A stretch of 64,000 nt of DNA from NCBI RefSeq assembly GCF_002980495.1, contig NZ_PVBR01000013.1, positions 91,516 through 155,515 on the forward strand, given 5' to 3'. The first letter of the stretch is position 1. Every line of letters starts with the position of its first letter. The position numbers and the translations under genes are program-made. This stretch comes from Phyllobacterium phragmitis (GTDB taxonomy: Bacteria > Pseudomonadota > Alphaproteobacteria > Rhizobiales > Rhizobiaceae). This document shows positions 46,572-55,868 of the stretch, piece by piece. Below the pieces are notes generated by a model. It ran no database searches and was not told where the DNA came from. It was given only the letters and a program-made list of their open reading frames with translations.

Positions 46572-48473
46572 GTGAAGACGATAATAAAATTAGCCGGCGC
46601 ACTGACGCTGGCGCTGACAAGCCAAGCCGGTGCGCAGGAAACGGGGACGGATGATCAAGGCGCGATAATGCTCGATCTCATCCTCATCACCACGCCCCTG
46701 CGCCGGGAATCGTCGCTGGAACGCTCCACGTCGTCGGTGACCGTGGTGAGCGAAGAAGATATCAAGCAGTCGGCCGCGCCCGACCTGGCGTCTTTGCTCA
46801 AGAACTATCCCGGCGTCACCGTCACCTCGAACGGCGGCATGGGCGCCGATTCCAGCGTCTCGCTGCGCGGCACGACTGCGGCGCAAACGCTGGTGCTTGT
46901 TAACGGCGTGCGCGCCGGCTCGGCGACGGCAGGGACGGTCAATCTATCCGCTATCCCGATCGCTTCGATCGAGCGCATCGAAATCGCCAAAGGCGGCCAT
47001 TCCGCGCAATATGGCGCCGACGCCATCGGCGGCATCATCAACATCATTACCAAGCAGGGCGGCATCTGCGCCGATGGACGCAATAGCTGCGGCACAGTCA
47101 CGGTGGGCGTCCTGCATCCTTGGGGCGGATATCTCTCAGGCAATGTGCAGGGCCAAAGCGCGAGCGGCGTGAACTATTCCTTTGGCGCCCAGGTGCTAGG
47201 GACGGAAGGCTACGACTTCACCTTGCCGACGACCTATGGACATGAGTCCGATAAGGACGGGTTCCGGCAGGGTTCGGCCAATTTCTCGCTGTCCAAGGAT
47301 CTCGACTGGGGACGCGTATACGCTGACGGACTTTATGCGCGCGGCCGCAACCAGTATGATCGCCAACCCAACAACGAGGCCGACACGAACAATTTTTCAG
47401 GCCGCCTCGGCGCGCGCCTCGATCATTCCGACACCTGGTCGTCCACCGTCGAAGTGATGAGCGCGCTCGATCATGCCTCCAATTTCGGGCCAGGCAGCAA
47501 GGGCGACGATTTCGACACGCAGCGCTACGGCGTCCTTGCCTCGACGCAAAAGACGTTCGAAGTCAACGAAACGAAGAACACGATCCTCGGCGGCGTCGAG
47601 GCGTATCGCGAATCTATCGACGGCAGTTCGGTCTCGAATGTCGATTATGGAAAATCGAAGCGCGACATGACGGCCATCTTCGGCCAGTACTCGCTGGAAT
47701 ATGAGGCGCTCACCATCGATAGCGGCCTACGCTACGATCACGACGAACAGTTCGGCGGCGCCACCACCTACAATATCGGCGCAAGCTACGAACTGATGGA
47801 CGGGCTGGTCGCGCGCGCATCCTACGCCACCGGGTTCCGGGCGCCGACCTTCAACGACCTTTATTATCCAGACCCCTTTACGCCGGGCAACCCTGACCTG
47901 AAGCCGGAAAAGTCACGCTCCTATGAAGTGGGGCTGACCTGGCAGGCGACGGCGCAAACCAGCCTGGACATGGCGCTTTACCAGACCCGGGTGAGCAATC
48001 AGATCAACTGGGCGCCGAGCGCGCCCGGCAGCTTCATATGGAGCCCTGCCAACATCGACCAGGTGCAGATAACCGGCTTCGAGGCGACCCTGGCGCACAC
48101 GTTCAACGACGAATGGAGCGGTCGGCTGGGCATCGATATCCGCGAACCGCTGAATAAGAGCCCTGGTGTGCATGGCAAATATGTTCCCTATGGCGACCGC
48201 TTCAACGCCACCGCCGGGCTGACCTACAAGCCGACAGCGAAGCTCGCCCTTTCGGCCGCCGTCATCTACGGCAAGGCGCGCTATGCGGACGCCGCCAATA
48301 CAACCAAACTGCCGGACTATGTCACGGCGGATTTTACCGCGCTCTACGCACTCGACGAGCAGTCGCAGTTCAAATTTTCGGTGGCGAATGCCTTCGACGA
48401 GCAGTACCAGACCAAGGAAGGCTATCGGGCTCCGGGGCGGACCGTCGATTTGAGCTTTACCCGGTCGTTCTAG
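46572..48473 (+). CDS. btuB: TonB-dependent cobalamin receptor BtuB
   Basis: Outer-membrane receptor for cobalamin. The start I prefer is GTG 46572 (reading MKTIIKLAGALTLALTSQ), spaced properly from GGGGG; ATG 46566 or 46554 are alternatives. About 633 residues: signal peptide to AQAGAQE-type cleavage, TonB box region LDLILITTPLRRESS, plug domain (DLASLLKNYPGVTV, SVSLRGTTAAQTLVLVNGVR, GGHSAQYGADAIGGIINIIT) and a 22-strand barrel ending in VDLSFTRSF with terminal Phe. The riboswitch upstream supports B12 as the substrate. Confidence 0.93.
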   Translation: MKTIIKLAGALTLALTSQAGAQETGTDDQGAIMLDLILITTPLRRESSLERSTSSVTVVSEEDIKQSAAPDLASLLKNYPGVTVTSNGGMGADSSVSLRGTTAAQTLVLVNGVRAGSATAGTVNLSAIPIASIERIEIAKGGHSAQYGADAIGGIINIITKQGGICADGRNSCGTVTVGVLHPWGGYLSGNVQGQSASGVNYSFGAQVLGTEGYDFTLPTTYGHESDKDGFRQGSANFSLSKDLDWGRVYADGLYARGRNQYDRQPNNEADTNNFSGRLGARLDHSDTWSSTVEVMSALDHASNFGPGSKGDDFDTQRYGVLASTQKTFEVNETKNTILGGVEAYRESIDGSSVSNVDYGKSKRDMTAIFGQYSLEYEALTIDSGLRYDHDEQFGGATTYNIGASYELMDGLVARASYATGFRAPTFNDLYYPDPFTPGNPDLKPEKSRSYEVGLTWQATAQTSLDMALYQTRVSNQINWAPSAPGSFIWSPANIDQVQITGFEATLAHTFNDEWSGRLGIDIREPLNKSPGVHGKYVPYGDRFNATAGLTYKPTAKLALSAAVIYGKARYADAANTTKLPDYVTADFTALYALDEQSQFKFSVANAFDEQYQTKEGYRAPGRTVDLSFTRSF

Positions 48474-48492
48474 ACATGGAGCCCGCGCCGTC

Positions 48493-49350
48493 ATGAGTGC
48501 TGCCCTGTCGCAGTGTCGCCTTCTCGGTACTGTCTTTGCGGCGGTCATGCTTGCCATGGCCCCCGCCGGCGCCGCCGACTCGCCACCGCAGCGGGTGGTG
48601 TCGATCAATCTGTGCACAGACCAGATGGCGATGCTGATGGCGACGCCCGGCCAGCTCCGATCCGTGTCCTTTCTCGCCACCGAGAAAGGCACGTCCATGA
48701 TGGCGGACGAAGCCGCCCATTACCGGCTCAACCACGGCCAGGCGGAAGAAATCCTGCTCATGCAGCCCGACCTTGTGCTGGCCGGCGCCTATACGGCCAA
48801 AGCGACGGTGAGCCTTCTCAAGGAACTCGGTTTCCGGGTCGAGCAGTTCAAGCCGGCGACGACCTTCGACGACGTGCGGATAAGCCTGATCCGCATGGGT
48901 AGCCTGCTTCACCGGGAGCAACGCGCCGCCGAATTGGTCGCTGAACTGGACCAGGGCCTGTCCGACCTTACCGCGCACAAAATGCCGGCCAGGAACGCAG
49001 CCTTCTACTATGCCAACAGCTATACGTCCGGCTCCGGCACGCTGGCCGACGCGATCGTCAAGGCAGCGGGGCTCACCAATGTCGGCGAGACACTCGGTTT
49101 CAAGGGCATGACGAGGCTGCCGCTGGAACTTCTCGTGGCGGCCCACCCTGACATCATCATCGAGGGCGACAGCCAGTACAGCGCGCCGGCGCTAGCCAAG
49201 GAGAACTTTGTCCATCCCGCCTTCAAGGCGCTTTCGAGCCGCATCGTGCCAATTCCCGATAAATACACGATCTGCGGAGCGCCGTTTACGCTGGAAGCGT
49301 CGCGCATGTTGCAGCGCGCCGTCCTCGGGCAGGACGGAGAAGGACGATGA
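48493..49350 (+). CDS. btuF: Periplasmic binding protein, BtuF-like
   Basis: A 285-residue secreted binding protein (signal peptide to about 28, APAGAA) of the helical-backbone type (QRVVSINLCTDQMAML, QPDLVLAGAY, ELLVAAHPDIIIEG). It delivers corrinoid from periplasm to the ABC transporter. Overlaps the permease gene by 4 bp. Family members also carry ferric siderophores or haem, but the riboswitch favours cobalamin. Confidence 0.9.
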   Translation: MSAALSQCRLLGTVFAAVMLAMAPAGAADSPPQRVVSINLCTDQMAMLMATPGQLRSVSFLATEKGTSMMADEAAHYRLNHGQAEEILLMQPDLVLAGAYTAKATVSLLKELGFRVEQFKPATTFDDVRISLIRMGSLLHREQRAAELVAELDQGLSDLTAHKMPARNAAFYYANSYTSGSGTLADAIVKAAGLTNVGETLGFKGMTRLPLELLVAAHPDIIIEGDSQYSAPALAKENFVHPAFKALSSRIVPIPDKYTICGAPFTLEASRMLQRAVLGQDGEGR

Positions 49351-50348
49351 TCGGTGGCCTGCGCTTCCGGCTGGTGCTTGCCCTGCTTGGCGTGCTCACC
49401 CTTGCCCTGTTCTTTCTGTCGCTGATGGTCGGGCCAGCGGCGGTGGCCTTCGGCGACAGCATGCGGGCGCTGTTTTCCGCTAAGGGCGGCGCCGTGGCCC
49501 TGATCATGCAGGAAATCCGCCTGCCGCGCGCGATCCTCGGCCTGATGGTTGGTGCGACGCTCGGCCTGTCGGGCGCGGCGCTGCAGGGCTGGCTGCGCAA
49601 TCCGCTGGCCGAACCAGCACTGCTCGGCGTCAGCGCATCGGCCTCGCTGGGCGCGGTGATTGCGATCTACACCGGCTTTTCGGCGCTGTTTCCGCTCGGG
49701 CTGCCGCTGGTTGCCTTGGCAGGCGCCGTCGCCGCCGTGCTGGTGGTGCAGGCGATGGCCGGGCTGCGCGGCGGCGCGCTCACCGTCATCCTTGCCGGCA
49801 TCGCCGTGTCGAGCCTCGCCAGCGCGATGACCGCGCTGGCGCTCAACCTGTCGCCCAACCCGTTCGCGGCACTGGAAATCATGTTCTGGATGCTGGGCTC
49901 GCTGACCGACCGCTCGATGACGCATGTGTGGCTGGCCGCGCCCTTCATGCTGGTGGGCTGGGCGATGCTGGCCAGCCTTGGCCGTTCTCTCGATGCGCTG
50001 ACGCTGGGCGGCGATGCCGCAGCCAGCATGGGCGTCGATATGCGCCGGGTGCAGTTCCTGGCCGTGTTCGGCACCGCGGCTAGCGTTGGGGCCGCGACAG
50101 CGGTAGCCGGCGTCATCGGCTTTGTCGGACTGGTGGTGCCGCATATGCTGCGGCCGCTGGTCGGCTCGCGACCGTCGCGGCTGCTGCCGGCCAGTGCGCT
50201 CGGCGGCGCCTGCGTGCTTCTGGCGGCCGATACGCTGGTGCGCGTCATCGCGCCGGAGCGCGACCTCAAGCTTGGCGTGCTGACTGCGATCGTCGGCGCG
50301 CCGTTCTTTCTTTGGCTGGTCTACAAGACGCGGAGACAGATGCTGTGA
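49347..50348 (+). CDS. btuC: FecCD-type ABC permease, BtuC-like
   Basis: A 333-residue inner-membrane permease with about ten helices and family motifs RLPRAILGLMVGATLGLSGAALQG (in part), RNPLAEPALLGVS and GFVGLVVPHMLRPLVG. It starts within the btuF stop (ATGA overlap) and its own stop overlaps the start of the ATPase gene by 4 bp. Confidence 0.93.
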   Translation: MIGGLRFRLVLALLGVLTLALFFLSLMVGPAAVAFGDSMRALFSAKGGAVALIMQEIRLPRAILGLMVGATLGLSGAALQGWLRNPLAEPALLGVSASASLGAVIAIYTGFSALFPLGLPLVALAGAVAAVLVVQAMAGLRGGALTVILAGIAVSSLASAMTALALNLSPNPFAALEIMFWMLGSLTDRSMTHVWLAAPFMLVGWAMLASLGRSLDALTLGGDAAASMGVDMRRVQFLAVFGTAASVGAATAVAGVIGFVGLVVPHMLRPLVGSRPSRLLPASALGGACVLLAADTLVRVIAPERDLKLGVLTAIVGAPFFLWLVYKTRRQML

Positions 50349-51124
50349 GCCTGCTTTCGGTAAAGAATCTGCATGCCTCGCTGGGCGGCAAGCCCGTGCT
50401 CAAGGGGCTATCCTTCAACATCGCCGCAGGTGAATTCGTCGGCTTGATCGGGCCGAACGGCGCCGGCAAATCGACGCTGCTGCGGACCGTCCTCGGGTTC
50501 GTTCCGCATCAGGGAAGCGTGGCTATCGACGGGCGCGATGCATCGACGATGGGCGCAAAAGAGCGAGCGCGCCATATCGCCTATCTGCCGCAGGAGCGCG
50601 ACATCGCCTGGCCGGTATCGGTCGAGACGGTGGTGGCGTTGGGCCGGCTCACGTATCGACCGGCCTTTGCCGCGCCTGACCATGCAGACAGGCAGATCGT
50701 CGAGCGCGCCATGCGGCGCATGGAAATCCACGGCTTTCGCGATCGTCCTGCAACGGAGCTTTCCGGCGGCGAGAAAGCAAGGGTGCTGATCGCCCGCGCG
50801 CTGGCGCAGGACGCGCCGCTGCTTCTGGCCGACGAGCCGGCCGCCGGGCTCGATCCGTCGCATCAGATAACCCTGATGAAAACCTTTTCCGCTCTGGCTG
50901 GCGAGGGACACGCCGTCGTCGCCTCGATGCACGATCTCGGCCTTGCCGCGCGTTGGTGCTCGCGGCTGATCCTGATCGACAGGGGTGTCATCGTCGCCGA
51001 CGGGCCGCCGCGCGCCGTGCTGACGGCAGATCGACTGCGATCGGTCTACGAGATCGAAACCTATCTCGGCGAAGCCGCCGGGCGACCGATCGTGCAGCCG
51101 CTCGACCTTGTCCTAGCTGTTTGA
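50345..51124 (+). CDS. btuD: ABC transporter ATP-binding protein, BtuD-like
   Basis: A 259-residue ATPase starting at GTG 50345 (GTGA overlap with btuC). Walker A GPNGAGKST, signature LSGGEKARV, Walker B LLLADEP, and the H-loop in ASMHDLGLA. It completes a riboswitch-controlled BtuB-BtuFCD operon that ends at a terminator 1 bp after its stop. Confidence 0.93.
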   Translation: MSLLSVKNLHASLGGKPVLKGLSFNIAAGEFVGLIGPNGAGKSTLLRTVLGFVPHQGSVAIDGRDASTMGAKERARHIAYLPQERDIAWPVSVETVVALGRLTYRPAFAAPDHADRQIVERAMRRMEIHGFRDRPATELSGGEKARVLIARALAQDAPLLLADEPAAGLDPSHQITLMKTFSALAGEGHAVVASMHDLGLAARWCSRLILIDRGVIVADGPPRAVLTADRLRSVYEIETYLGEAAGRPIVQPLDLVLAV

Positions 51125-51152
51125 TCCCAGCGTTTGATGGTGGGATCTTTTC
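51123..51152 (+). terminator. Rho-independent terminator of the btu operon
   Basis: A 7-bp stem (GATCCCA 51123-51129 with TGGGATC 51141-51147), 11-nt loop, then TTTTCC. It overlaps the btuD stop codon. Confidence 0.78.
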
Positions 51153-51313
51153 CGCCGAATGAAAGGAGGCACTATGGGCCAAATACGTCACGGCAGCGCC
51201 ACGACCACGCACGCAGTTCGAACTGCAATACAGCGATCGCAAGCTTCGGCCGCAGAGCTGAGCCAGAGATATGTGCATCCTTGAAGCAAGTAGGCACGGC
51301 CAGGTTCATCGTG

Positions 51314-51799
51314 TCAGAACATGGTATTCTCGTTCGCCGCTTCTGCGGGCACGTTCTGGATCACGTCCCAATGCTCGACAATTCTGCCGTCTTCGACGCG
51401 GAAGATGTCGACAACGGCCTGACCAAGGTCGTCCTCGCTATTCCTTGAATGAACATGCAGCCAAACGAGATCACCATCCGTGGAACTGCGCACGACGCGT
51501 GCCCTGGAGCCGGGGTTTTCAGCGAAAAAGCCGGTGAAGTAGGAAACAAACGGCTCCTTTCCATCCCGAACTTCGGGGTTGTGCTGGATGTAGTCGTCGG
51601 CAATGGCTTCGGCGGCTTGTTCCGTTTCATGCTGGTTGAAGAACCGATCGTAGAACTCGACGACGAGGGTGCGGTTTGCTTCCTCTTTGGCCACGTCGCG
51701 CGTGGCATTTTGAGCCAGGGCGGCGCCGGGAAGCATGGCCGCAAACATCGAGCCTGCGACAATCATGGTTTTAAGAAGAGACATGGTATTCGCTTTCAT
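51314..51799 (-). CDS. SnoaL-like/nuclear transport factor 2 family secreted protein
   Basis: A 161-residue protein with a signal peptide (about 1-29, GAALAQ; start ATG 51799 or 51784) and a SnoaL-type cone fold (LVVEFYDRFFNQHETEQAAEAIADDYIQHNP in parts, VDIFRVEDGRIVEHWDVIQNVP). The fold binds small hydrophobic molecules; the substrate is unknown. It is 12 bp downstream of the oxidoreductase gene and probably cotranscribed. Confidence 0.87.
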   Translation of the reverse strand: MKANTMSLLKTMIVAGSMFAAMLPGAALAQNATRDVAKEEANRTLVVEFYDRFFNQHETEQAAEAIADDYIQHNPEVRDGKEPFVSYFTGFFAENPGSRARVVRSSTDGDLVWLHVHSRNSEDDLGQAVVDIFRVEDGRIVEHWDVIQNVPAEAANENTMF

Positions 51800-51811
51800 T
51801 TTCTGGATGGC

Positions 51812-52423
51812 TCAGTAGCCGACGGTGAAGCGAGCGCGCACATGCTGGGGTTTTTCGATCTCGTCCGCTAACGCGATGGCATAGTCCTCGAAGGAAATGC
51901 TGGAACCACCTTCGTTGGTGAGCAGCGTATCCTTGCCAAGGCGGAACTTGCCCGTGCGCGCTCCTGATATGAACTCGGCCGATGGCGACAGGAACGTCCA
52001 TTCGAGATCGTCGACCGTCTTCAGCATAGCGAGGAATTCGGCGCCCTTGCTGGCTTCCGGCTTGTAAGCATCGGGGAAATCCGGCTGGTCGATAACGAGC
52101 CTGCCCGGCGCGACCTCAAGGCTGCCGGCTCCACCGACCACGACATAGCGCTTCACGCCCGACGCCCGCACGGCGCTGATAAGAGTGTTCGCGTCACTGG
52201 CCGTGAAATGAACGGAACTGACCACGGCATCATGCCCGCGAAGGATTGCGGCCAATCCTTGCTTGTCGAAGACGTCGCCCTTCACGGCGGTGACGCCGGG
52301 AAGCTTCGCAATATTTTCCGGATTGCGGGCAATGCCGGTTACCTGATGGCCGCGACCTGACAACTCCTTGAGGATGCGGGACCCTGCGTTGCCAGATGCG
52401 CCGATGAGAGCAAGTTTTGACAT
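51812..52423 (-). CDS. NAD(P)H-binding oxidoreductase (NmrA/SDR_a5-like)
   Basis: A 203-residue Rossmann-fold protein starting at ATG 52423 (MSKLALIGASGNAGSRIL) after a GGAG site. It carries GASGNAG, GIARNPENI, VKGDVFD and VVGGAGSLEV. It lacks the classical YxxxK motif, as in this atypical SDR group. Divergent from an HxlR regulator, which probably represses it. Confidence 0.88.
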   Translation of the reverse strand: MSKLALIGASGNAGSRILKELSGRGHQVTGIARNPENIAKLPGVTAVKGDVFDKQGLAAILRGHDAVVSSVHFTASDANTLISAVRASGVKRYVVVGGAGSLEVAPGRLVIDQPDFPDAYKPEASKGAEFLAMLKTVDDLEWTFLSPSAEFISGARTGKFRLGKDTLLTNEGGSSISFEDYAIALADEIEKPQHVRARFTVGY

Positions 52424-52561
52424 TTGTTTCTCCTTGGTATGGAAATAAGACATGGTCTACGGTTCATACTTAAGCAGCAAGCGGTCATGGTCGCAAGAAG
52501 TCACCGCGCAGTGACCATGTCGCAAACGAATGGCTTGCGCGATCACGCCACGGAGAAAGAG

Positions 52562-52924
52562 ATGAAGGAACAGGAGTTCGTGTTTGAACAGCCGTGCCCG
52601 ATCAGGGACGTGCTCGATCGCATTGGTGACCAGTGGAGCCTGCTGGTTCTGGAAGCGCTGGAAAGCGGCACTTTACGGTTCAACGAACTGATGCGTGCCA
52701 TCGGAGATATTTCCAAGCAGATGCTGTCCAAGACATTGAAAAGGCTGGAACAGGACGGGTTCGTCAAACGCACGCTTCATCCCGAGGTCCCGCCGCGCGT
52801 GGAGTACGAGCTTACGACGCTCGGACGATCGTTTCTGCAGCCGATGCGCACACTGGTTAGCTGGGCGGACAGCAACCACCGGGCGATAGTGGAGTCGCGA
52901 GACCGCTATGGCAACGCGCAATAG
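52562..52924 (+). CDS. HxlR family transcriptional regulator
   Basis: A 120-residue winged-helix regulator from ATG 52562 (GGAGAAAGAG site): CPIRDVLDRIGDQWSLLVLEAL, FNELMRAIGDISKQMLSKTLKRLEQDGF in parts, VEYELTTLGRSF. One conserved Cys at the N-terminus (EQPCPIRD) is often redox- or aldehyde-sensing in this family. Longer in-frame starts (52517, 52424) lack ribosome-binding sites. Confidence 0.9.
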   Translation: MKEQEFVFEQPCPIRDVLDRIGDQWSLLVLEALESGTLRFNELMRAIGDISKQMLSKTLKRLEQDGFVKRTLHPEVPPRVEYELTTLGRSFLQPMRTLVSWADSNHRAIVESRDRYGNAQ

Positions 52925-53054
52925 CGCATAGACCTCCACCCGGGGATACTTACGCAAGCTCGGCGCAATAGCGAAAGCCTCGCGCACGAGTTGACGATTC
53001 CGGCCGAGTCGCCGGTTCGTAGTTTCTCCAGAGGTGGTAGCGGAATCATCTACA

Positions 53055-53102
53055 GCGTTACAATATAACATTTTCTATTGACTGATGTAATAACATAACG
53101 TA
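53055..53102. promoter_or_regulatory. Two candidate Zur operators upstream of the zinc operon
   Basis: Two AT-rich palindromes with the GTTA…TAAC form of Zur boxes: GTTACAATATAAC (53057-53069) and GTAATAACATAAC (53087-53099). Their centres are 30 bp apart, about three helical turns, and the nearer is about 53 bp before the ATPase start. A weaker related element (GTAACGTAATATCATAT, 55837-55853) lies just before the AztD-ZinT gene. Confidence 0.6.
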
Positions 53103-53151
53103 CCCCGCCGTCAACAGTGAAAGCCGGGCGGCTCCCCGAGGGTTGGATCGA

Positions 53152-53961
53152 ATGTCTGCATGCGTGAATCTTGAGAACCTGACGCTGGGCTACGACAGCC
53201 ACCCGGCGGTGCATCATCTGAACGGTGTGGTGCGCAAGGGATCTCTGACGGCGGTGGTCGGGGCCAACGGGTCGGGCAAGTCGACACTGCTGAAGGGCAT
53301 CGTCGGCGTCCTGAAGCCGATGGCCGGGGCCTGCACAATCGCGCCAGGCGTGAAACTCGCCTATCTCCCCCAGCAATCGGAACTGGATCGTTCCTTTCCG
53401 GCACGCGTCGTCGATCTGATCTCGCTCGGCCTATGGCCACGGCGTGGCTTGCTTGGTCGCCATCGCTCGGAAGACCGTGAAGCGGTCTCGCAAGCACTAT
53501 CGGCAGTCGGGATGGAAGGTTTCGAGAAGCGCCCTATCGACACACTTTCGGGCGGGCAGTTGCAGCGTGCCTTGTTCGCGCGCGTGCTGGTGCAGGACGC
53601 CGATCTCATCCTGCTCGACGAACCGTTTAACGCCATTGACGCAAGGACGGTCACCGATCTGATCGACCTCATCAAGCACTGGTATGGCGAGAAGCGGACG
53701 ATCATGGTCGTGGTGCACGACCTCGACCTGGTCCGCCAACATTTCCCGGAGGCGTTGCTTCTCGCCCGACAGCCGGTGGCATGGGGTGAAGCCCGCAAGA
53801 CGCTTGCACCAGACAATCTCCTGCGTGCGCGGCAGTTCCACGAAGCATGGGACGAGAATGCGCCATGGTGTGTACCCGAAGAGGCCCGCAACCATGATGA
53901 TCCGGCTCATGTGAACAGCCATGACCATGTGGATCACGCAGATCGCAGGGGCGTGGCCTGA
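53152..53961 (+). CDS. aztA: Zinc ABC transporter ATP-binding protein (AztA/ZnuC-like)
   Basis: A 269-residue ATPase from ATG 53152. Walker A GANGSGKST, Q-loop LPQQSELD, signature LSGGQLQRA, Walker B LILLDEPFNAID. The C-terminus is His-rich (NHDDPAHVNSHDHVDHADR), typical of zinc importer ATPases. It opens the operon after two candidate Zur boxes and overlaps the permease gene by 1 bp (TGATG). Confidence 0.92.
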   Translation: MSACVNLENLTLGYDSHPAVHHLNGVVRKGSLTAVVGANGSGKSTLLKGIVGVLKPMAGACTIAPGVKLAYLPQQSELDRSFPARVVDLISLGLWPRRGLLGRHRSEDREAVSQALSAVGMEGFEKRPIDTLSGGQLQRALFARVLVQDADLILLDEPFNAIDARTVTDLIDLIKHWYGEKRTIMVVVHDLDLVRQHFPEALLLARQPVAWGEARKTLAPDNLLRARQFHEAWDENAPWCVPEEARNHDDPAHVNSHDHVDHADRRGVA

Positions 53962-54836
53962 TGCTTGCACTCTTTGACTACGTGATAGCGCCATTTGTCG
54001 AGTTCGCCTTCATGCAGCGGGCGCTGGCCGGCGCTCTGATGCTGTCGGTCAGCGCCTGCCCGGTTGGGGCGTTCCTGATGCTGAGGCGGATGAGCCTGAC
54101 AGGGGACGCCATGGCGCACGCGATCCTGCCGGGCGCCGCCGCCGGTTTCCTGCTCTATGGCCTGCAGATCGTGCCGATGACCATCGGCGGGCTGATCGCC
54201 GGCATCGTGGTGGCGCTCGGCGCCGGCGCGGTGGCGCGGCTGACGATCCAGAAGGAAGACGCGTCCATGGCCGCCTTCTACCTGATCTCGCTGTCGCTCG
54301 GCGTGCTGATGGTGTCGCTGCGCGGCTCAAGCGTCGATCTGATGCATGTCTTGTTCGGAACCGTGCTCGCGCTCAACAACGACGCGCTGACGCTGATCGG
54401 CCTGGTCGCGGCGCTCACGCTCGGCACACTCGGCATCTTCTGGCGTGCGCTCGTCGCCGAATGCCTTGATCCTCTCTTCCTGCGCTCGGTGTCGCGGCTC
54501 GGCTCGCCTGTGCATTTCATCTTTCTTGGACTGGTGGTCGTCAACCTGGTGGCCGGCTTCCAGGCTCTTGGAACCCTGCTTTCGGTCGGGCTGATGATCC
54601 TGCCAGCCGCCGCAGCCCGCTTCTGGAGCCAGAGGGTCGAGATCATGTGCCTGCTGGCGATCGCGCTCGGGATGCTGTCGTCAGTCTGCGGCCTGCTCCT
54701 TTCATACCATGCCTCACTGCCTTCCGGCCCGGCGATCATCCTTTCGGCGGGCGTGGCCTATTTCGTGTCGGTGATCGCAAGCCCCCGGGGCATTTTGCTG
54801 GCACGACGGCCACGCGCCGCGCACCGCACCGCCTGA
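53961..54836 (+). CDS. aztB: Zinc ABC transporter permease (AztB/ZnuB-like)
   Basis: A 291-residue permease of the ABC-3 family with about eight to nine helices (LMLRRMSLTGDAMAHAILPG, VLMVSLRGSSVDLMHVLFGTVLALN in part, LGTLLSVGLMILPAAAARF). It is coupled to the ATPase gene and followed 17 bp later by the binding protein. Confidence 0.92.
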   Translation: MLALFDYVIAPFVEFAFMQRALAGALMLSVSACPVGAFLMLRRMSLTGDAMAHAILPGAAAGFLLYGLQIVPMTIGGLIAGIVVALGAGAVARLTIQKEDASMAAFYLISLSLGVLMVSLRGSSVDLMHVLFGTVLALNNDALTLIGLVAALTLGTLGIFWRALVAECLDPLFLRSVSRLGSPVHFIFLGLVVVNLVAGFQALGTLLSVGLMILPAAAARFWSQRVEIMCLLAIALGMLSSVCGLLLSYHASLPSGPAIILSAGVAYFVSVIASPRGILLARRPRAAHRTA

Positions 54837-54853
54837 AACCTCAAACGATCGGA

Positions 54854-55798
54854 ATGACGATGACAAAACTGAACAGACTTGCCGCCAGCCTGATTGCTAT
54901 AGCATTTGCTGGGTTTGTGCTGCCGGCGCAGGCCGAAACAGACAAGCTCTCCGTGGTCGCAAGCTTTTCGATCATCGGCGATTTCGCGAAACAGGTCGGC
55001 GGAGACAGGATCGAACTCAGGACGCTCGTCGGACCCGACAGTGACGCCCATGTCTACGAACCGAAGCCCGCCGATGCCATCGCGCTTGCTCGGGCTGATG
55101 TCGTGCTGGTCAACGGTCTGCTGTTCGAGGGTTTCCTGCAGCGCCTTGTCGAGGCGAGTGGGACCTCCGCCACGATTGCCATCCTGACCGACGGCGCCGA
55201 TATTCTGCATGACCCGAACGGTGGCCACTATCACTATGTCAACGGTGAAGCGATCTTTCACGCGGCGCCGAACGATCCTCACGCCTGGCAGTCGGTCGCC
55301 AATGCAAAGGTCTACGTCCAGAATATTGCGCGCGCCTTTTGCGAGGCCGATAAAGTGGGCTGCCCGACCTATGAGGCCAATGCCGCAACCTATATCGGAG
55401 AGCTAACCGACCTTGACATCGAGGTGAAGCAAGCGATCGATGCCATCCCCGCCGAGCGGCGCGTCGCCGTCGTCGCCCACAATGCCTTCCGCTACTTCGA
55501 GCGTGACTACGGCGTGACCTTCCTCTCGCCTCAGGGTGTGTCAACGGAATCCGAGGCATCGGCGGCGGACGTGGCATCTCTCATCCGCGAAATCCGGGAG
55601 AAGCGCGCGTCCGCAGTCTTCGCGGAGAACATCGCCGATGCGCGCCTCGTGGAGCAGATCGCCTCGGAAGCCGGCCTGACGCTGGGTGGCACACTCTACT
55701 CTGACGCGCTGTCGCCGGTGGACGGTCCTTCACCCACCTATGTCGACCTGATGCGCCACAACGTCAACACGCTCGGCAAGGCAATCAACGGCGGCTGA
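54854..55798 (+). CDS. aztC: Zinc-binding periplasmic protein (AztC-like, cluster A-I)
   Basis: A 314-residue secreted protein (start ATG 54854 or 54860; signal peptide ends near LPAQAE). Metal ligands of the family are visible: His in SDAHVYEP, His in NDPHAW, His in VVAHNAFRYFERDYG, and Asp in LYSDALSP. A short His-bearing loop (GGHYHYVNGE) precedes the second ligand. It presents zinc to AztAB and may receive it from the AztD domain encoded next. Confidence 0.92.
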   Translation: MTMTKLNRLAASLIAIAFAGFVLPAQAETDKLSVVASFSIIGDFAKQVGGDRIELRTLVGPDSDAHVYEPKPADAIALARADVVLVNGLLFEGFLQRLVEASGTSATIAILTDGADILHDPNGGHYHYVNGEAIFHAAPNDPHAWQSVANAKVYVQNIARAFCEADKVGCPTYEANAATYIGELTDLDIEVKQAIDAIPAERRVAVVAHNAFRYFERDYGVTFLSPQGVSTESEASAADVASLIREIREKRASAVFAENIADARLVEQIASEAGLTLGGTLYSDALSPVDGPSPTYVDLMRHNVNTLGKAINGG

Positions 55799-55868
55799 GG
55801 TTTCCCAAAATGCAGGGCCGACCGTGGCTCCCGAATGTAACGTAATATCATATCTAAAGGAGAGAAGA

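Noticed and set aside
51134..51448. Plus-strand frame of 104 codons after the btu operon
   Set aside because: Begins in the terminator region and overlaps the SnoaL gene in antisense; no coherent protein sequence.
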